Shown piece after piece: positions 7,241 to 13,965 of a stretch of DNA of 13,965 bases; positions within the stretch are counted from its first letter, which is position 1; the number at the start of each line of letters is the position of its first letter. This stretch comes from Desulfobulbaceae bacterium. GTDB lineage: Bacteria > Desulfobacterota > Desulfobulbia > Desulfobulbales > Desulfobulbaceae. The stretch is from contig DAOVTM010000050.1 of the NCBI GenBank assembly GCA_030633145.1, positions 1 to 13,965 on the forward strand, in the 5' to 3' direction. The position numbers and the translations under genes were made by a program. The notes under the pieces are model-generated. The model saw only the letters and a program-made list of their open reading frames with translations, was not told where the DNA came from and made no database searches.

Positions 7241-7402
7241 ATGAAAAAAATAATTCTAATATTAACGATCACCATCTGCAGCTGGCTTGGTTGGAAAATG
7301 GGTTCGTCGTTTGGCATCATGACCGCCTATTGGTTTAGTTTTGCCGGAAGTATAGCAGGTGTTTTTATTGGTTGTTTTATAAATCAATGTTATCTTGACT
7401 AA
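7241..7402 (+). CDS. Small hydrophobic membrane protein, 53 residues
   Basis: The protein has an MKKIILILTITICSWLGWKM start, a short GSSFGIMTAYWFSFAGS middle, and a second hydrophobic part IAGVFIGCFINQCYLD, stop TAA at 7400-7402. Two short membrane segments (about 3-16 and 28-46) separated by a glycine-rich turn are likely, so an inner-membrane location is inferred. The Gly/Ser spacing (GxxxG-like) suggests tight helix packing. No strong Shine-Dalgarno is seen just before the ATG (AGGG is about 15 bases upstream). The next gene starts 24 bases after the stop, so co-transcription is plausible. I recall similar short proteins of this pattern in other proteobacteria but cannot name a family. Function unknown. 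Confidence 0.6.
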   Translation: MKKIILILTITICSWLGWKMGSSFGIMTAYWFSFAGSIAGVFIGCFINQCYLD

Positions 7403-7426
7403 TGAGGACTGTTATAGAGGATTGTA

Positions 7427-7891
7427 ATGAGCAAAAATGAAGAGAAAAAAAAAGGAAAGACCAACAAGCTGATACCCATTGCAGCAGTAATTCTATTGCT
7501 GCTCTATGGTGGACTCAAGCTCCGGGAGGACAGAGAAACCACTTTGCCAGCTTTGGATACAAAAACAGAATCTAAAGAGTGGGTACAGGTTCATAAAAAA
7601 TCAGTTCCAGCCAACAAACAAAAAAAGCAGCCAACAGATCAGTTATGGTTAATGATAGAGGGAAAGCCTGACGGCCAGACCATATTCCTTGATCAGTTCG
7701 AACTGGGGCTGCTCCCCGCCTCTATTCTGGTTGAGCCTGGTTTCCATACTGTTGAATGCCGAAAAGAAGGCTACATCTCCCGTACAGTAAGGGTAAGAGG
7801 AAACAGTAATCATCCTGTCAATGTGAATTGTATTTTACAAAAAATCTTGCAAAAAACAGCTATCCCAGATAATAATTCTATTGTGGAATAA
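7427..7891 (+). CDS. Single-span membrane protein with PEGA-like domain
   Basis: 154 residues from ATG at 7427, with TATAGAGG upstream. The N-terminus is lysine-rich and cytoplasmic (MSKNEEKKKGKTNK), followed by one membrane helix (about 15-30, LIPIAAVILLLLYGGL), a charged linker rich in lysine and glutamine (about 31-71), and a compact beta domain (about 72-137). That domain reads LWLMIEGKPDGQTIFLDQFE, then LLPASILVEPGFHTVECRKE and GYISRTVRVRG, matching the PEGA pattern in which a surface-exposed beta domain ends a hydrophobic stalk. PEGA domains occur on many envelope proteins and their ligand is generally unknown. The likely topology is inner membrane anchor with the domain in the periplasm. 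It follows the 53-residue gene closely. A MITE-like element lies 24 bases after its stop. Confidence 0.7.
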   Translation: MSKNEEKKKGKTNKLIPIAAVILLLLYGGLKLREDRETTLPALDTKTESKEWVQVHKKSVPANKQKKQPTDQLWLMIEGKPDGQTIFLDQFELGLLPASILVEPGFHTVECRKEGYISRTVRVRGNSNHPVNVNCILQKILQKTAIPDNNSIVE

Positions 7892-7915
7892 AATCCTCCT
7901 CTGGACATGAAATAG

Positions 7916-8060
7916 GGCTACCAACTTTAGCCGGGACATTTTTTAACCTCCTCTCGTTCCTACGCTCCATTCAAAGTTACCACGCAGGAGCGTGGGAACC
8001 AGGGGGCAATATGAGTTATCTGATTGAAATTGCGACTTGTCCCGCCTTAAGTTGGTAGCC
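7916..8060. mobile_element. 145-bp MITE-like element with 23-bp inverted ends and 8-bp target duplication
   Basis: Left end GGCTACCAACTTTAGCC plus GGGACA (7916-7938) and right end (8038-8060) are inverted copies, 21 of 23 matching. Directly outside both ends stands TGAAATAG (7908-7915 and 8061-8068), an apparent 8-bp target-site duplication. The interior has no ORF and carries a GTTCCCACGC-type palindrome plus a half copy. Non-autonomous, so it would need a transposase elsewhere in the genome. The parent IS family is not recognised. Confidence 0.8.
7955..7999. repeat. GTTCCCACGC-type palindrome, copy C, nested in the MITE
   Basis: GTTACCACGC, 4 bases, GCGTGGGAAC (7976-7999), one mismatch in the arms, preceded by a half copy CGTTCCTACGCTCC (7955-7968). 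Together they can form either of two competing hairpins. Confidence 0.75.
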
Positions 8061-8108
8061 TGAAATAGTTTATTTGACCATTATTATTAATAATACCCCA
8101 TCAAACCC

Positions 8109-9716
8109 ATGAAAAAAACACCCATTTTCAAGCATATTATCAATCATTCTTTTTGTTCCTTTTTCCTTCCCCTCTGGCTGCTGGCAGGAACCATCCTTGT
8201 GCTAGGCGGCTGTGCGGGAACAGATCCTCATCCGGAGCAATCCCTCTCACACGCTGCCATGGCCTTTCCCGAGGTCAACTTTTCGTGGCACCCGCTCATG
8301 CAGGTGGATTACAAAAATGATCATGAGGAGGTACGTAATGCGGTGTTCGAGGTACTTGAGCAGCTGGGAGAGAGAATCGAGGACATGGACAGTGAGAGCT
8401 GCATGACCGCTTCAAGGGAGTATTCTACGCTGATCCCGTCACCGGACAATCAGGCAGACTCAGCAGAGTACCAGATAATTATCCAACTCACCTCTCCAGG
8501 CGACAATATTACTGGGGTCTCCATGGAAGTTCTCCTGTCACCTAAGAACAGCACCAGGGCAGGCGTTATCCGGCAGCTGTTTTTTCATCAGCTCAACAGT
8601 TCACTCCTGCCGCAGCTATTTACATTTCAAGACAACGACAGAATCTATACTGTCCCTGCTGACGAGATGATGCCAACGGAGACTGTCCAGTATGCTGTGC
8701 AAAATAATGATTCCCTGTCGTCCATTGCCGCAAAATATACCACCAGCGTCAACAACTACCAGCAAATTGCCGCCTTTAACAATATTCAGGAGAACCGTCT
8801 CCGGATTGGACAGATTCTCAGGATTCCCAAGCAGATACTCAAAGAGAAATATCAGGAAAATGGCATACCAGAGCCTGTCGTTACCAGTACCGCTGCTGTA
8901 AAGAAACAGGACAAAGCCCTGCCTCCTGATTGCGGCGCAAATAATGAAGACTGTTTTATCCACCAGGTTGCTGCTGATGAAAACCTGTCCCTGGTCGCAA
9001 AAAGAGTCACCGGAGACGCAAACAACTGGCAGGCCATTGCCAGGGTAAATCATCTGGACAATCCGGGAACGCTTGCTCCGGGAGATTCCATCTTTATTCC
9101 TAATGGTTTACTCAAGGAGAAGATGGCTCATCAGGAGGATACAGCGGACAGGGAAAACACATCGAATGCGGATGACGCAACGGATCAGAAAAGTAAGGAA
9201 AATGAGGCCAACACCACAACTGAAAACAAAACCGGGATAGAAAATCAGCCGATATCTTTCATTACCGTCTATTCTCATCCACGGGAGGTCATGCACCAGG
9301 CAATACTTGAGGTTTTTGCTGAATTTGCTATCACCAGTCTGGTGTCAGAAGCGGATAAAATCACTTCTACCGCCTGGAAGCATGACAATATTATCTATAG
9401 TTTTTCCATCTCCCTGTTGGACAAAGAGAACTCGACAGAACTGAATTTCAACTGCGCTGTTACAGCAGAATCCTCTACGGGTGCAACTGTTTTTTGGGAC
9501 AACAAGAGTGCTGATAACGATCAACAGGCTATCGATAACGATCAGCAACTCGCTGATAACGACCAGCTGGCTATCGATAACGATCAGCAACTCGCTGATA
9601 ACGACCAGCTGGCTACTGATATAACATCAGACATGAATGCTCGCGGCCAGCAGTGGATTGAGGAATCTTTTTTTCCTGCCCTTGACAAGGCAATCAATGG
9701 TTTAGCAGGAGACTGA
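8109..9716 (+). CDS. Lipoprotein with two LysM domains and a DNDQ tandem repeat
   Basis: 535 residues. The long signal peptide ends in lipobox LGGC with the acylated cysteine at residue 35. Order of parts: domain A (about 66-170), LysM 1 (about 193-240: YAVQNNDSLSSIAAKYTTSV ending LRIGQILRIP), a linker, LysM 2 (about 283-332: HQVAADENLSLVAKRVTGDA ending LAPGDSIFIP), an acidic low-complexity linker (about 340-380), and domain B (about 385-530) interrupted by a DNDQ repeat (466-504). LysM domains bind peptidoglycan or related glycans, so the protein probably links the outer membrane to the cell wall. Domains A and B look alike: a helix EVxxAxxEVxxE, a strand pair with S/T runs, and a hydrophobic end FF..L; they may be a duplicated unit. 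No clear ribosome site precedes the ATG at 8109, but no other start keeps the signal peptide. The MITE ends 48 bases upstream, so it may affect expression. Confidence 0.8.
   Translation: MKKTPIFKHIINHSFCSFFLPLWLLAGTILVLGGCAGTDPHPEQSLSHAAMAFPEVNFSWHPLMQVDYKNDHEEVRNAVFEVLEQLGERIEDMDSESCMTASREYSTLIPSPDNQADSAEYQIIIQLTSPGDNITGVSMEVLLSPKNSTRAGVIRQLFFHQLNSSLLPQLFTFQDNDRIYTVPADEMMPTETVQYAVQNNDSLSSIAAKYTTSVNNYQQIAAFNNIQENRLRIGQILRIPKQILKEKYQENGIPEPVVTSTAAVKKQDKALPPDCGANNEDCFIHQVAADENLSLVAKRVTGDANNWQAIARVNHLDNPGTLAPGDSIFIPNGLLKEKMAHQEDTADRENTSNADDATDQKSKENEANTTTENKTGIENQPISFITVYSHPREVMHQAILEVFAEFAITSLVSEADKITSTAWKHDNIIYSFSISLLDKENSTELNFNCAVTAESSTGATVFWDNKSADNDQQAIDNDQQLADNDQLAIDNDQQLADNDQLATDITSDMNARGQQWIEESFFPALDKAINGLAGD
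9510..9620 (+). repeat. In-frame tandem repeat encoding DNDQ heptads
   Basis: Two perfect 42-base copies (9528-9569, 9570-9611), each coding AIDNDQQLADNDQL, flanked by a partial copy before (9510-9527) and a short partial copy after. Each 42-mer is itself two diverged 21-base units, so the protein period is seven residues. Copy number could change without breaking the frame. Confidence 0.9.
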
Positions 9717-9839
9717 TCGAGATAGGACTCCTGGTACTCCCAGCGGAAAACCCTACAAGGAATTATCTGGAAATAAGAGCCTAGGGTGCGCTGTGCGTAC
9801 CTTTGGCCTTGAACTGACAAATCAAAGTGGCAACTGCAA

Positions 9840-10628
9840 ATGAAGGATGCCGGATTATCTAGAGAACGGCCTGTGACCGTGGCAGGACGTTTTGCGGCTG
9901 CCCTGCGCTTCCTCACCGTGATTCCTCTGCCGACCAGGCTGGGGACGAGCGAGGAGGAGTTGACCGGAGCCACCCTTTTTTTCCCCTTGGTGGGGCTGCT
10001 GATTGGTGGCCTGACTCTGGTCATTGTCTGGGGATTAGGCCTGCTGCTGCCGCCCATGGTTACCGCTGTGCTGGCTGTGGGAGTCCTGCTGTCCTTTTCC
10101 GGTGGACTGCATCTGGACGGCCTGGCAGATAGCGCAGATGGTTTTTTCAGCTCCCGGCCCAGGGAACAGATCCTTGAGATCATGCGCGATTCTGCCACCG
10201 GGGTTATGGGTGCGACAGCCATTTTCCTCCTGCTTCTCCTCAAGTTCTCCTGCCTGATCTCCCTGGATGATAACCTGCTGCCAGTTATCTTGCTCATGCC
10301 CATTGGTGGTCGAACCGCTCTCCTCCTGATGATGGCCATGCTGCCTTATGCCCGTTGCGGGGGCGGACTGGCAACCCTGTTTTATACCTCTCGTTCACGA
10401 CTCACCGCATTCTGGGGGTTGTTGTTTTTTGTGGTAGCAGCCTGGTTTTTCGGTGGGGGCAGGGGAGTAGCTGCCGTTGTTGCCGTCATCCTGGTGGCAT
10501 TGCTTTTTTCATGGTTTTGTCGTGTGAAAATAGGCGGAGCCACCGGCGATACCCTGGGCGCAACCTGTGAACTGGCCGAAACCGTTGTTGCTCTGGTCTT
10601 TGTTGTCGGAATCGAGATAACTCCATGA
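9840..10628 (+). CDS. cobS: CobS, adenosylcobinamide-GDP ribazoletransferase
   Basis: 262 residues; the E. coli enzyme is about 247. CobS joins alpha-ribazole (or its phosphate) to adenosylcobinamide-GDP to make cobalamin (phosphate), the final nucleotide-loop step, in the inner membrane. Hallmarks: FAAALRFLTVIPLP (18-31), the signature GGLHLDGLADSADGFF (88-103), REQILEIMRDSATGVMGATA (108-127), and near the end GGATGDTLGATCELAETVVA. Several hydrophobic spans fill the rest. No strong ribosome site precedes ATG 9840; GTG at 9873 is an alternative that would remove 11 residues. The stop TGA overlaps the next gene's ATG (ATGA at 10625-10628), pointing to coupled translation with the CobD-CobQ gene. 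I see no cobalamin riboswitch in the 123 bases upstream. Confidence 0.95.
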   Translation: MKDAGLSRERPVTVAGRFAAALRFLTVIPLPTRLGTSEEELTGATLFFPLVGLLIGGLTLVIVWGLGLLLPPMVTAVLAVGVLLSFSGGLHLDGLADSADGFFSSRPREQILEIMRDSATGVMGATAIFLLLLLKFSCLISLDDNLLPVILLMPIGGRTALLLMMAMLPYARCGGGLATLFYTSRSRLTAFWGLLFFVVAAWFFGGGRGVAAVVAVILVALLFSWFCRVKIGGATGDTLGATCELAETVVALVFVVGIEITP

Positions 10629-13201
10629 GCAAAGAGAGTGGACACGGTGGCGATACGGGCAGGCTGGCAGTTACTGCTGGTTGCCGTACTGAGGAACTTC
10701 TTGATTTCAGTGCCAATATCAACCCCCTGGGACCTCCGGAGTATATCTGGAATGTGCTGGCGAAAATCCTGCCCGACATTGTTCACTATCCAGAACCAAC
10801 AGCGGCACAACTGGTTGAGGCCATTGCCGATCATTATCAGTTACAGCCGCAACAGGTGGTTGCCGGCAATGGTACCTCGGAACTGCTCTTTGCTGCTGTC
10901 CGTATCCTGCGGCCTGACAGGGCTGTGATTGCCGCACCCGCCTATATTGATTATCAGACCGCCTGCCAGCAGGCTGGAGTCCCAGTGAAGCCGTTTGTCT
11001 TACAGGCAGAAGATGATTTTCAGCCTGACCTTGCCCGGCTTGATACTGTTCTCCAACCAGGTGACCTGGTCATTGTGGGCCAGCCCAACAACCCCACTGG
11101 CAGGCTTATTGACCGGAGCCAGTTGCTCCGCCTTGCCGCAGATCATCCTGATGTCTTGTTTCTCATTGATGAGGCATTCAGCGGCTTTGTTCCTGACTAT
11201 ACCTCCCTGGCCGCAGCCAGAGACAACATTATTGTCCTCTGTTCCCTGACCAAGCTGTACGCAATTCCCGGCTTGCGCCTGGGTTTTCTTGCTGCCTCAC
11301 CAGCGATCTCTGCTATAATCAGAGGGCAACTTTCCCCCTGGGCGTTGAACAGCCTGGCTCAAGGAGTGGGAACTGAGTTGATGCGCCGTGGCAACCAATC
11401 TTATCTGGAAAACAGCCGCCAACTGGTGATCCGTAATCGGCAATGGCTGCATCAGGCACTTGAAAAAATCTCACATTTAACCGTCATCCCGTCCCAGGCA
11501 AATTTTCTTCTGGTCAGGCTGGATGGAAAACAGGATACGGCCTGGCTGGCCAACACCCTGCTTAAAAAGCATACAATCGCAATCCGGGTATGCGCAAATT
11601 ATGAGGGACTGGATAACTCCTGGTTCCGGGTGGCAGTACGCAATCAGGAAGAAAATGAACAACTCGTTGCCGCCCTGCTGGCCGTTCTTCAGCCCACTAT
11701 AGCCACCAGGCCGGTACAAAGAAAAACTCCGTCCCTCATGCTGCTGGGTACCGGTTCTGATGTGGGAAAAAGCGTGCTGGTCGCCGGTCTCTGCCGCATC
11801 CTGCTCCAGGACGGGGTGCGGGTGGCACCCTTCAAGTCCCAGAACATGTCCCTCAACTCTTATGTGACCAGAGACGGCGGCGAGATGGGACGGGCCCAGG
11901 TAGTACAGGCTCAGGCCTGCCGTCTTGATCCGGAGGTGCGGATGAACCCCATCCTGCTCAAGCCCTCTTCGGATGTGGGCAGCCAGGTGATTGTCCATGG
12001 CAAGCCGGTAGGGAACTTGAAGGTGGCGGATTATGTCGCCTATAAAGAGCAGGCCTGGTTGGAGGTGTGCGACAGCTATGACGACCTGGCAGGGGAATTT
12101 GACTGTATTCTCCTGGAAGGAGCAGGCAGTCCGGGTGAGGTCAATCTGAAATCCCATGATATCGTCAACATGCGCATGGCGCAGTATGCCCAGTCTCCAG
12201 CCCTGCTCATTGGCGATATTGACCGGGGCGGGGTCTATGCCTCCTTTGTCGGTCATGTCGAGGTGATGGCCCCCTGGGAGCGGCAGCTACTGGCCGGTTT
12301 TCTTGTCAACCGTTTTCGCGGCGATGCCAGCCTGTTGGATGATGCGCATGACTTTATTCTGGAACGTACTAATAAACCAGTGCTGGGGGTGATTCCCTAT
12401 CTCCATGATCTTGGACTGCCCCAGGAGGATTCAGTCAGTTTCAAGGCCGGGCTGTATGAGAAAAAACCGCCTAAGGGCAGCTATGTGGATATTGTCCTGA
12501 TTGATCTGCCCCATATCTCCAACTTTACCGACCTGGAACCGCTCCTTGAGGAACCGGATGTCCATCTGCGCATAGTGCGCCGGAATGACGAAATGGGCAG
12601 CCCGAATTGTATCATCCTGCCCGGTTCCAAGAATGTGCTGGCAGATCTCAGCTATCTTGTGGACACTGGCCTGGCCGAGAAAATTAAAAAATGTGCGAAT
12701 GAAGGCAGGGAAATAGTTGGTATCTGCGGTGGATTTCAGATACTGGGACGCTCAATCCAAGATCCCCTTGGCCTGGAAGGAGCGACGGGCAGCAGGATGA
12801 ACGGTCTTGGCCTGCTGGAACTGAACACCGAGCTTGCCGCAGATAAGACCCTGACCCGCAGGCAGGGAGTCCATATTCTTTCCGGTATGGAAGTCCACGG
12901 GTATGAAATTCATCATGGCAGGAGCAGGGGAATCGGCCAACGAGTGCTGCAATTCGCAGACAGCGCAGTCTGTGGCCATTGCGATGAACAGGGACAGGTT
13001 TGGGGCAGCTATTTACACGGTATTTTTGATTCTGACCCATTCCGTCGCTGGTTTATCAACCGGCTGCGTAACCACAGAGGGTTGGCTGAGTATAGCGGCC
13101 CCATGATCCGTTATGATCTGGAACCTGCCCTGGATCGGCTGGCAGTGGTTTTGCGTTCATCTATGGATATGGAGCGGGTATATCAACTCCTGGATCTATG
13201 A
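10625..13201 (+). CDS. cobD-cobQ: Fused threonine-phosphate decarboxylase (CobD) and cobyric acid synthase (CobQ/CbiP)
   Basis: 858 residues with two complete enzymes. The N-terminal half (about 1-355) is a PLP fold-type I enzyme: HGG at 7-9, FSANINPLGPP (28-38), GNGTSELLFAA (81-91), PNNPTG (154-159), IDEAF (181-185), and SLTKLYAIPGLRLGF (207-221) with PLP lysine K210. The SLTK-YAIPGLRLG signature is that of CobD, which converts L-threonine phosphate to (R)-1-amino-2-propanol phosphate. After a short linker (about 356-370), the C-terminal half is glutamine-dependent CobQ: ATP site GTGSDVGKS (375-383), FKSQNMSLNS (403-412), LLEGAGSPGEVNL (496-508), DIDRGGVYASF (531-541), and a class I amidotransferase with C701 in GICGGFQILG and H798 in GSYLHGIF. 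It amidates adenosylcobyrinic acid a,c-diamide four times. Both catalytic sets appear intact. Each half has about the length of its stand-alone relatives. The start is set by the ATGA overlap with cobS. Confidence 0.95.
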   Translation: MSKESGHGGDTGRLAVTAGCRTEELLDFSANINPLGPPEYIWNVLAKILPDIVHYPEPTAAQLVEAIADHYQLQPQQVVAGNGTSELLFAAVRILRPDRAVIAAPAYIDYQTACQQAGVPVKPFVLQAEDDFQPDLARLDTVLQPGDLVIVGQPNNPTGRLIDRSQLLRLAADHPDVLFLIDEAFSGFVPDYTSLAAARDNIIVLCSLTKLYAIPGLRLGFLAASPAISAIIRGQLSPWALNSLAQGVGTELMRRGNQSYLENSRQLVIRNRQWLHQALEKISHLTVIPSQANFLLVRLDGKQDTAWLANTLLKKHTIAIRVCANYEGLDNSWFRVAVRNQEENEQLVAALLAVLQPTIATRPVQRKTPSLMLLGTGSDVGKSVLVAGLCRILLQDGVRVAPFKSQNMSLNSYVTRDGGEMGRAQVVQAQACRLDPEVRMNPILLKPSSDVGSQVIVHGKPVGNLKVADYVAYKEQAWLEVCDSYDDLAGEFDCILLEGAGSPGEVNLKSHDIVNMRMAQYAQSPALLIGDIDRGGVYASFVGHVEVMAPWERQLLAGFLVNRFRGDASLLDDAHDFILERTNKPVLGVIPYLHDLGLPQEDSVSFKAGLYEKKPPKGSYVDIVLIDLPHISNFTDLEPLLEEPDVHLRIVRRNDEMGSPNCIILPGSKNVLADLSYLVDTGLAEKIKKCANEGREIVGICGGFQILGRSIQDPLGLEGATGSRMNGLGLLELNTELAADKTLTRRQGVHILSGMEVHGYEIHHGRSRGIGQRVLQFADSAVCGHCDEQGQVWGSYLHGIFDSDPFRRWFINRLRNHRGLAEYSGPMIRYDLEPALDRLAVVLRSSMDMERVYQLLDL

Positions 13202-13285
13202 GGTGTCTGAAAATAATTTAAAAAAATGATACCTGTCCAACCTTGCCATTCTTCTTCATTTTCACAACATTAATGGGGTGTAAGT

Positions 13286-13924
13286 ATGGATCGAAAAACA
13301 CAATGGGAACAGTTAGCTGATGCCATTGGTTTTCAATTCACTAATGAAATTCGTCCGTTGGTAGAGTTACCTTCTCTGCATAAAATGGCAGCAGATGCTC
13401 TAAAAAAAGGTGATTTTCAGAAAGTGGAAAAATTATATGAAAATCCAGTGTTGGCCAGGATGCTGATTTCAAATTTCCCTGGATCGGCAAAAGGTATCTA
13501 TCGGGGCTACGAATTTGCACTGTTTCCGAATACGGCTTCAGGTTCAAAGCCAGCATATTATGTCAACATTATCCTGTTGTTCCAGAAACAGTTCCAGATG
13601 GGTATGGAGATACAGAACAGTACCTTTTTGACCAGGGTGAAGAAAACCCTTGGTTTAGGTTCCTACCTGAAAGAATTTGGAAACGAACATCTTGACAAGA
13701 TGATTGCAATACAGGCAAACAGGAAAGATCAGGTGCTGAACCTTCTTGCACATAAATCTGTCCAGGACAGCCTGCTCAATCTTTATAATTTTTCCAACTC
13801 GTTTGAAATCTCTGATCGTGACATTCGCTACACGGAACCTAATGCAATTATAGAAAGGGACAGGGCATTACAAGTGATGGACAGTATGGTGGAAGCTGCA
13901 ATCAGTTTTACGTCTGCAACATGA
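13286..13924 (+). CDS. Uncharacterised soluble protein, 212 residues
   Basis: ATG at 13286 follows GGGGTG. I do not recognise a named family with confidence. The protein has no signal peptide or clear membrane segment. Visible order: WEQLADAIGFQF near the N-terminus, then a helical part, FPGSAKGIYRGYEFALFP (about 64-81), a hydrophobic beta stretch YYVNIILLFQKQF, FLTRVKKTLGLGSYLKEFGN, DKMIAIQANRKDQVLNLL, and a C-terminal helix. The plan resembles DUF3137-like domains: a LAxxxGxxF start, a GxYxGxxF turn, then a strand-rich core comparing a residue to a floor value. This is an inference from pattern only. The gene is more AT-rich than the cobalamin genes before it, and 84 bases separate it from cobD-cobQ, so it is probably a separate unit with an unrelated role. 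Confidence 0.55.
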   Translation: MDRKTQWEQLADAIGFQFTNEIRPLVELPSLHKMAADALKKGDFQKVEKLYENPVLARMLISNFPGSAKGIYRGYEFALFPNTASGSKPAYYVNIILLFQKQFQMGMEIQNSTFLTRVKKTLGLGSYLKEFGNEHLDKMIAIQANRKDQVLNLLAHKSVQDSLLNLYNFSNSFEISDRDIRYTEPNAIIERDRALQVMDSMVEAAISFTSAT

Positions 13925-13965
13925 GTTCATTCGTATAATAAGACAAGGAAAATGCTACAAAAATC

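Noticed and set aside
8071..8108. Promoter (TTGACC at 8074) for the LysM lipoprotein gene
   Set aside because: No -10 element at a normal distance; the AT-rich run is too close to the -35.
9345..9590. Minus-strand ORF rich in VIDS/LLIVI repeats
   Set aside because: Mirror of the DNDQ tandem repeat in the LysM lipoprotein gene.
9717..9839. Cobalamin riboswitch upstream of cobS
   Set aside because: No recognisable B12-box or conserved core was seen in this 123-base gap.
12953..12974. CGCAGACAGCGCAGTCTGTG-like sequence resembling the DUF1016 palindrome
   Set aside because: The centre and arms differ, and it lies in conserved CobQ coding sequence; probably chance.
1..13965. CRISPR array or diversity-generating retroelement
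   Set aside because: No regularly spaced repeats, cas genes, reverse transcriptase or template/variable repeat pair are visible.

Overview
The window looks like chromosomal DNA from a Gram-negative deltaproteobacterial-type organism, most likely Desulfobulbales/Desulfobacterota. This is inferred from protein style (two lipobox lipoproteins, RecC, a CobD-CobQ fusion) and from a GTTCCCACGC...GCGTGGGAAC intergenic palindrome of a kind I associate with sulfur-cycle bacteria. The taxon is an inference; no marker gene proves it.

Left end (1-2889, minus strand): a type I restriction-modification fragment. hsdM (709-2889) is followed, with a 35-base overlap, by a DUF1016/YhcG-type PD-(D/E)XK nuclease gene that runs off the window start. 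Both look damaged. HsdM appears to lack two in-frame blocks of roughly 40-50 residues, one of them between SAM motif I and NPPF. The DUF1016 protein lacks its usual N-terminal part. hsdS and hsdR, if present, lie outside the window. The locus sits just downstream of the 3' end of a tRNA-Ser(CGA) gene (2986-3075, minus), a classic island position.

Middle (3098-9716, plus strand): promoters diverge between the tRNA and a small LEA14-like lipoprotein gene, followed by recC (exonuclease V gamma subunit) with no recB or recD next to it. Then come a repeat-rich gap, a 53-residue membrane protein, a single-span PEGA-like protein, a 145-bp MITE-like element with 23-bp inverted ends and an 8-bp target duplication, and a large lipoprotein with two LysM domains and a DNDQ tandem repeat.

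Right end (9840-13924, plus strand): cobS overlaps by ATGA a gene encoding a full threonine-phosphate decarboxylase (CobD) fused to a full cobyric acid synthase (CobQ/CbiP). The two halves make the two substrates joined by CbiB, and CobS acts at the end of the same nucleotide-loop pathway. The last complete gene encodes an unrecognised 212-residue protein.

I did not find a convincing wholly new multi-gene system. The most interesting items are the CobD-CobQ fusion, the apparently decaying hsdM-DUF1016 locus with in-frame palindromes, and the intact-looking MITE carrying a nested palindromic repeat.
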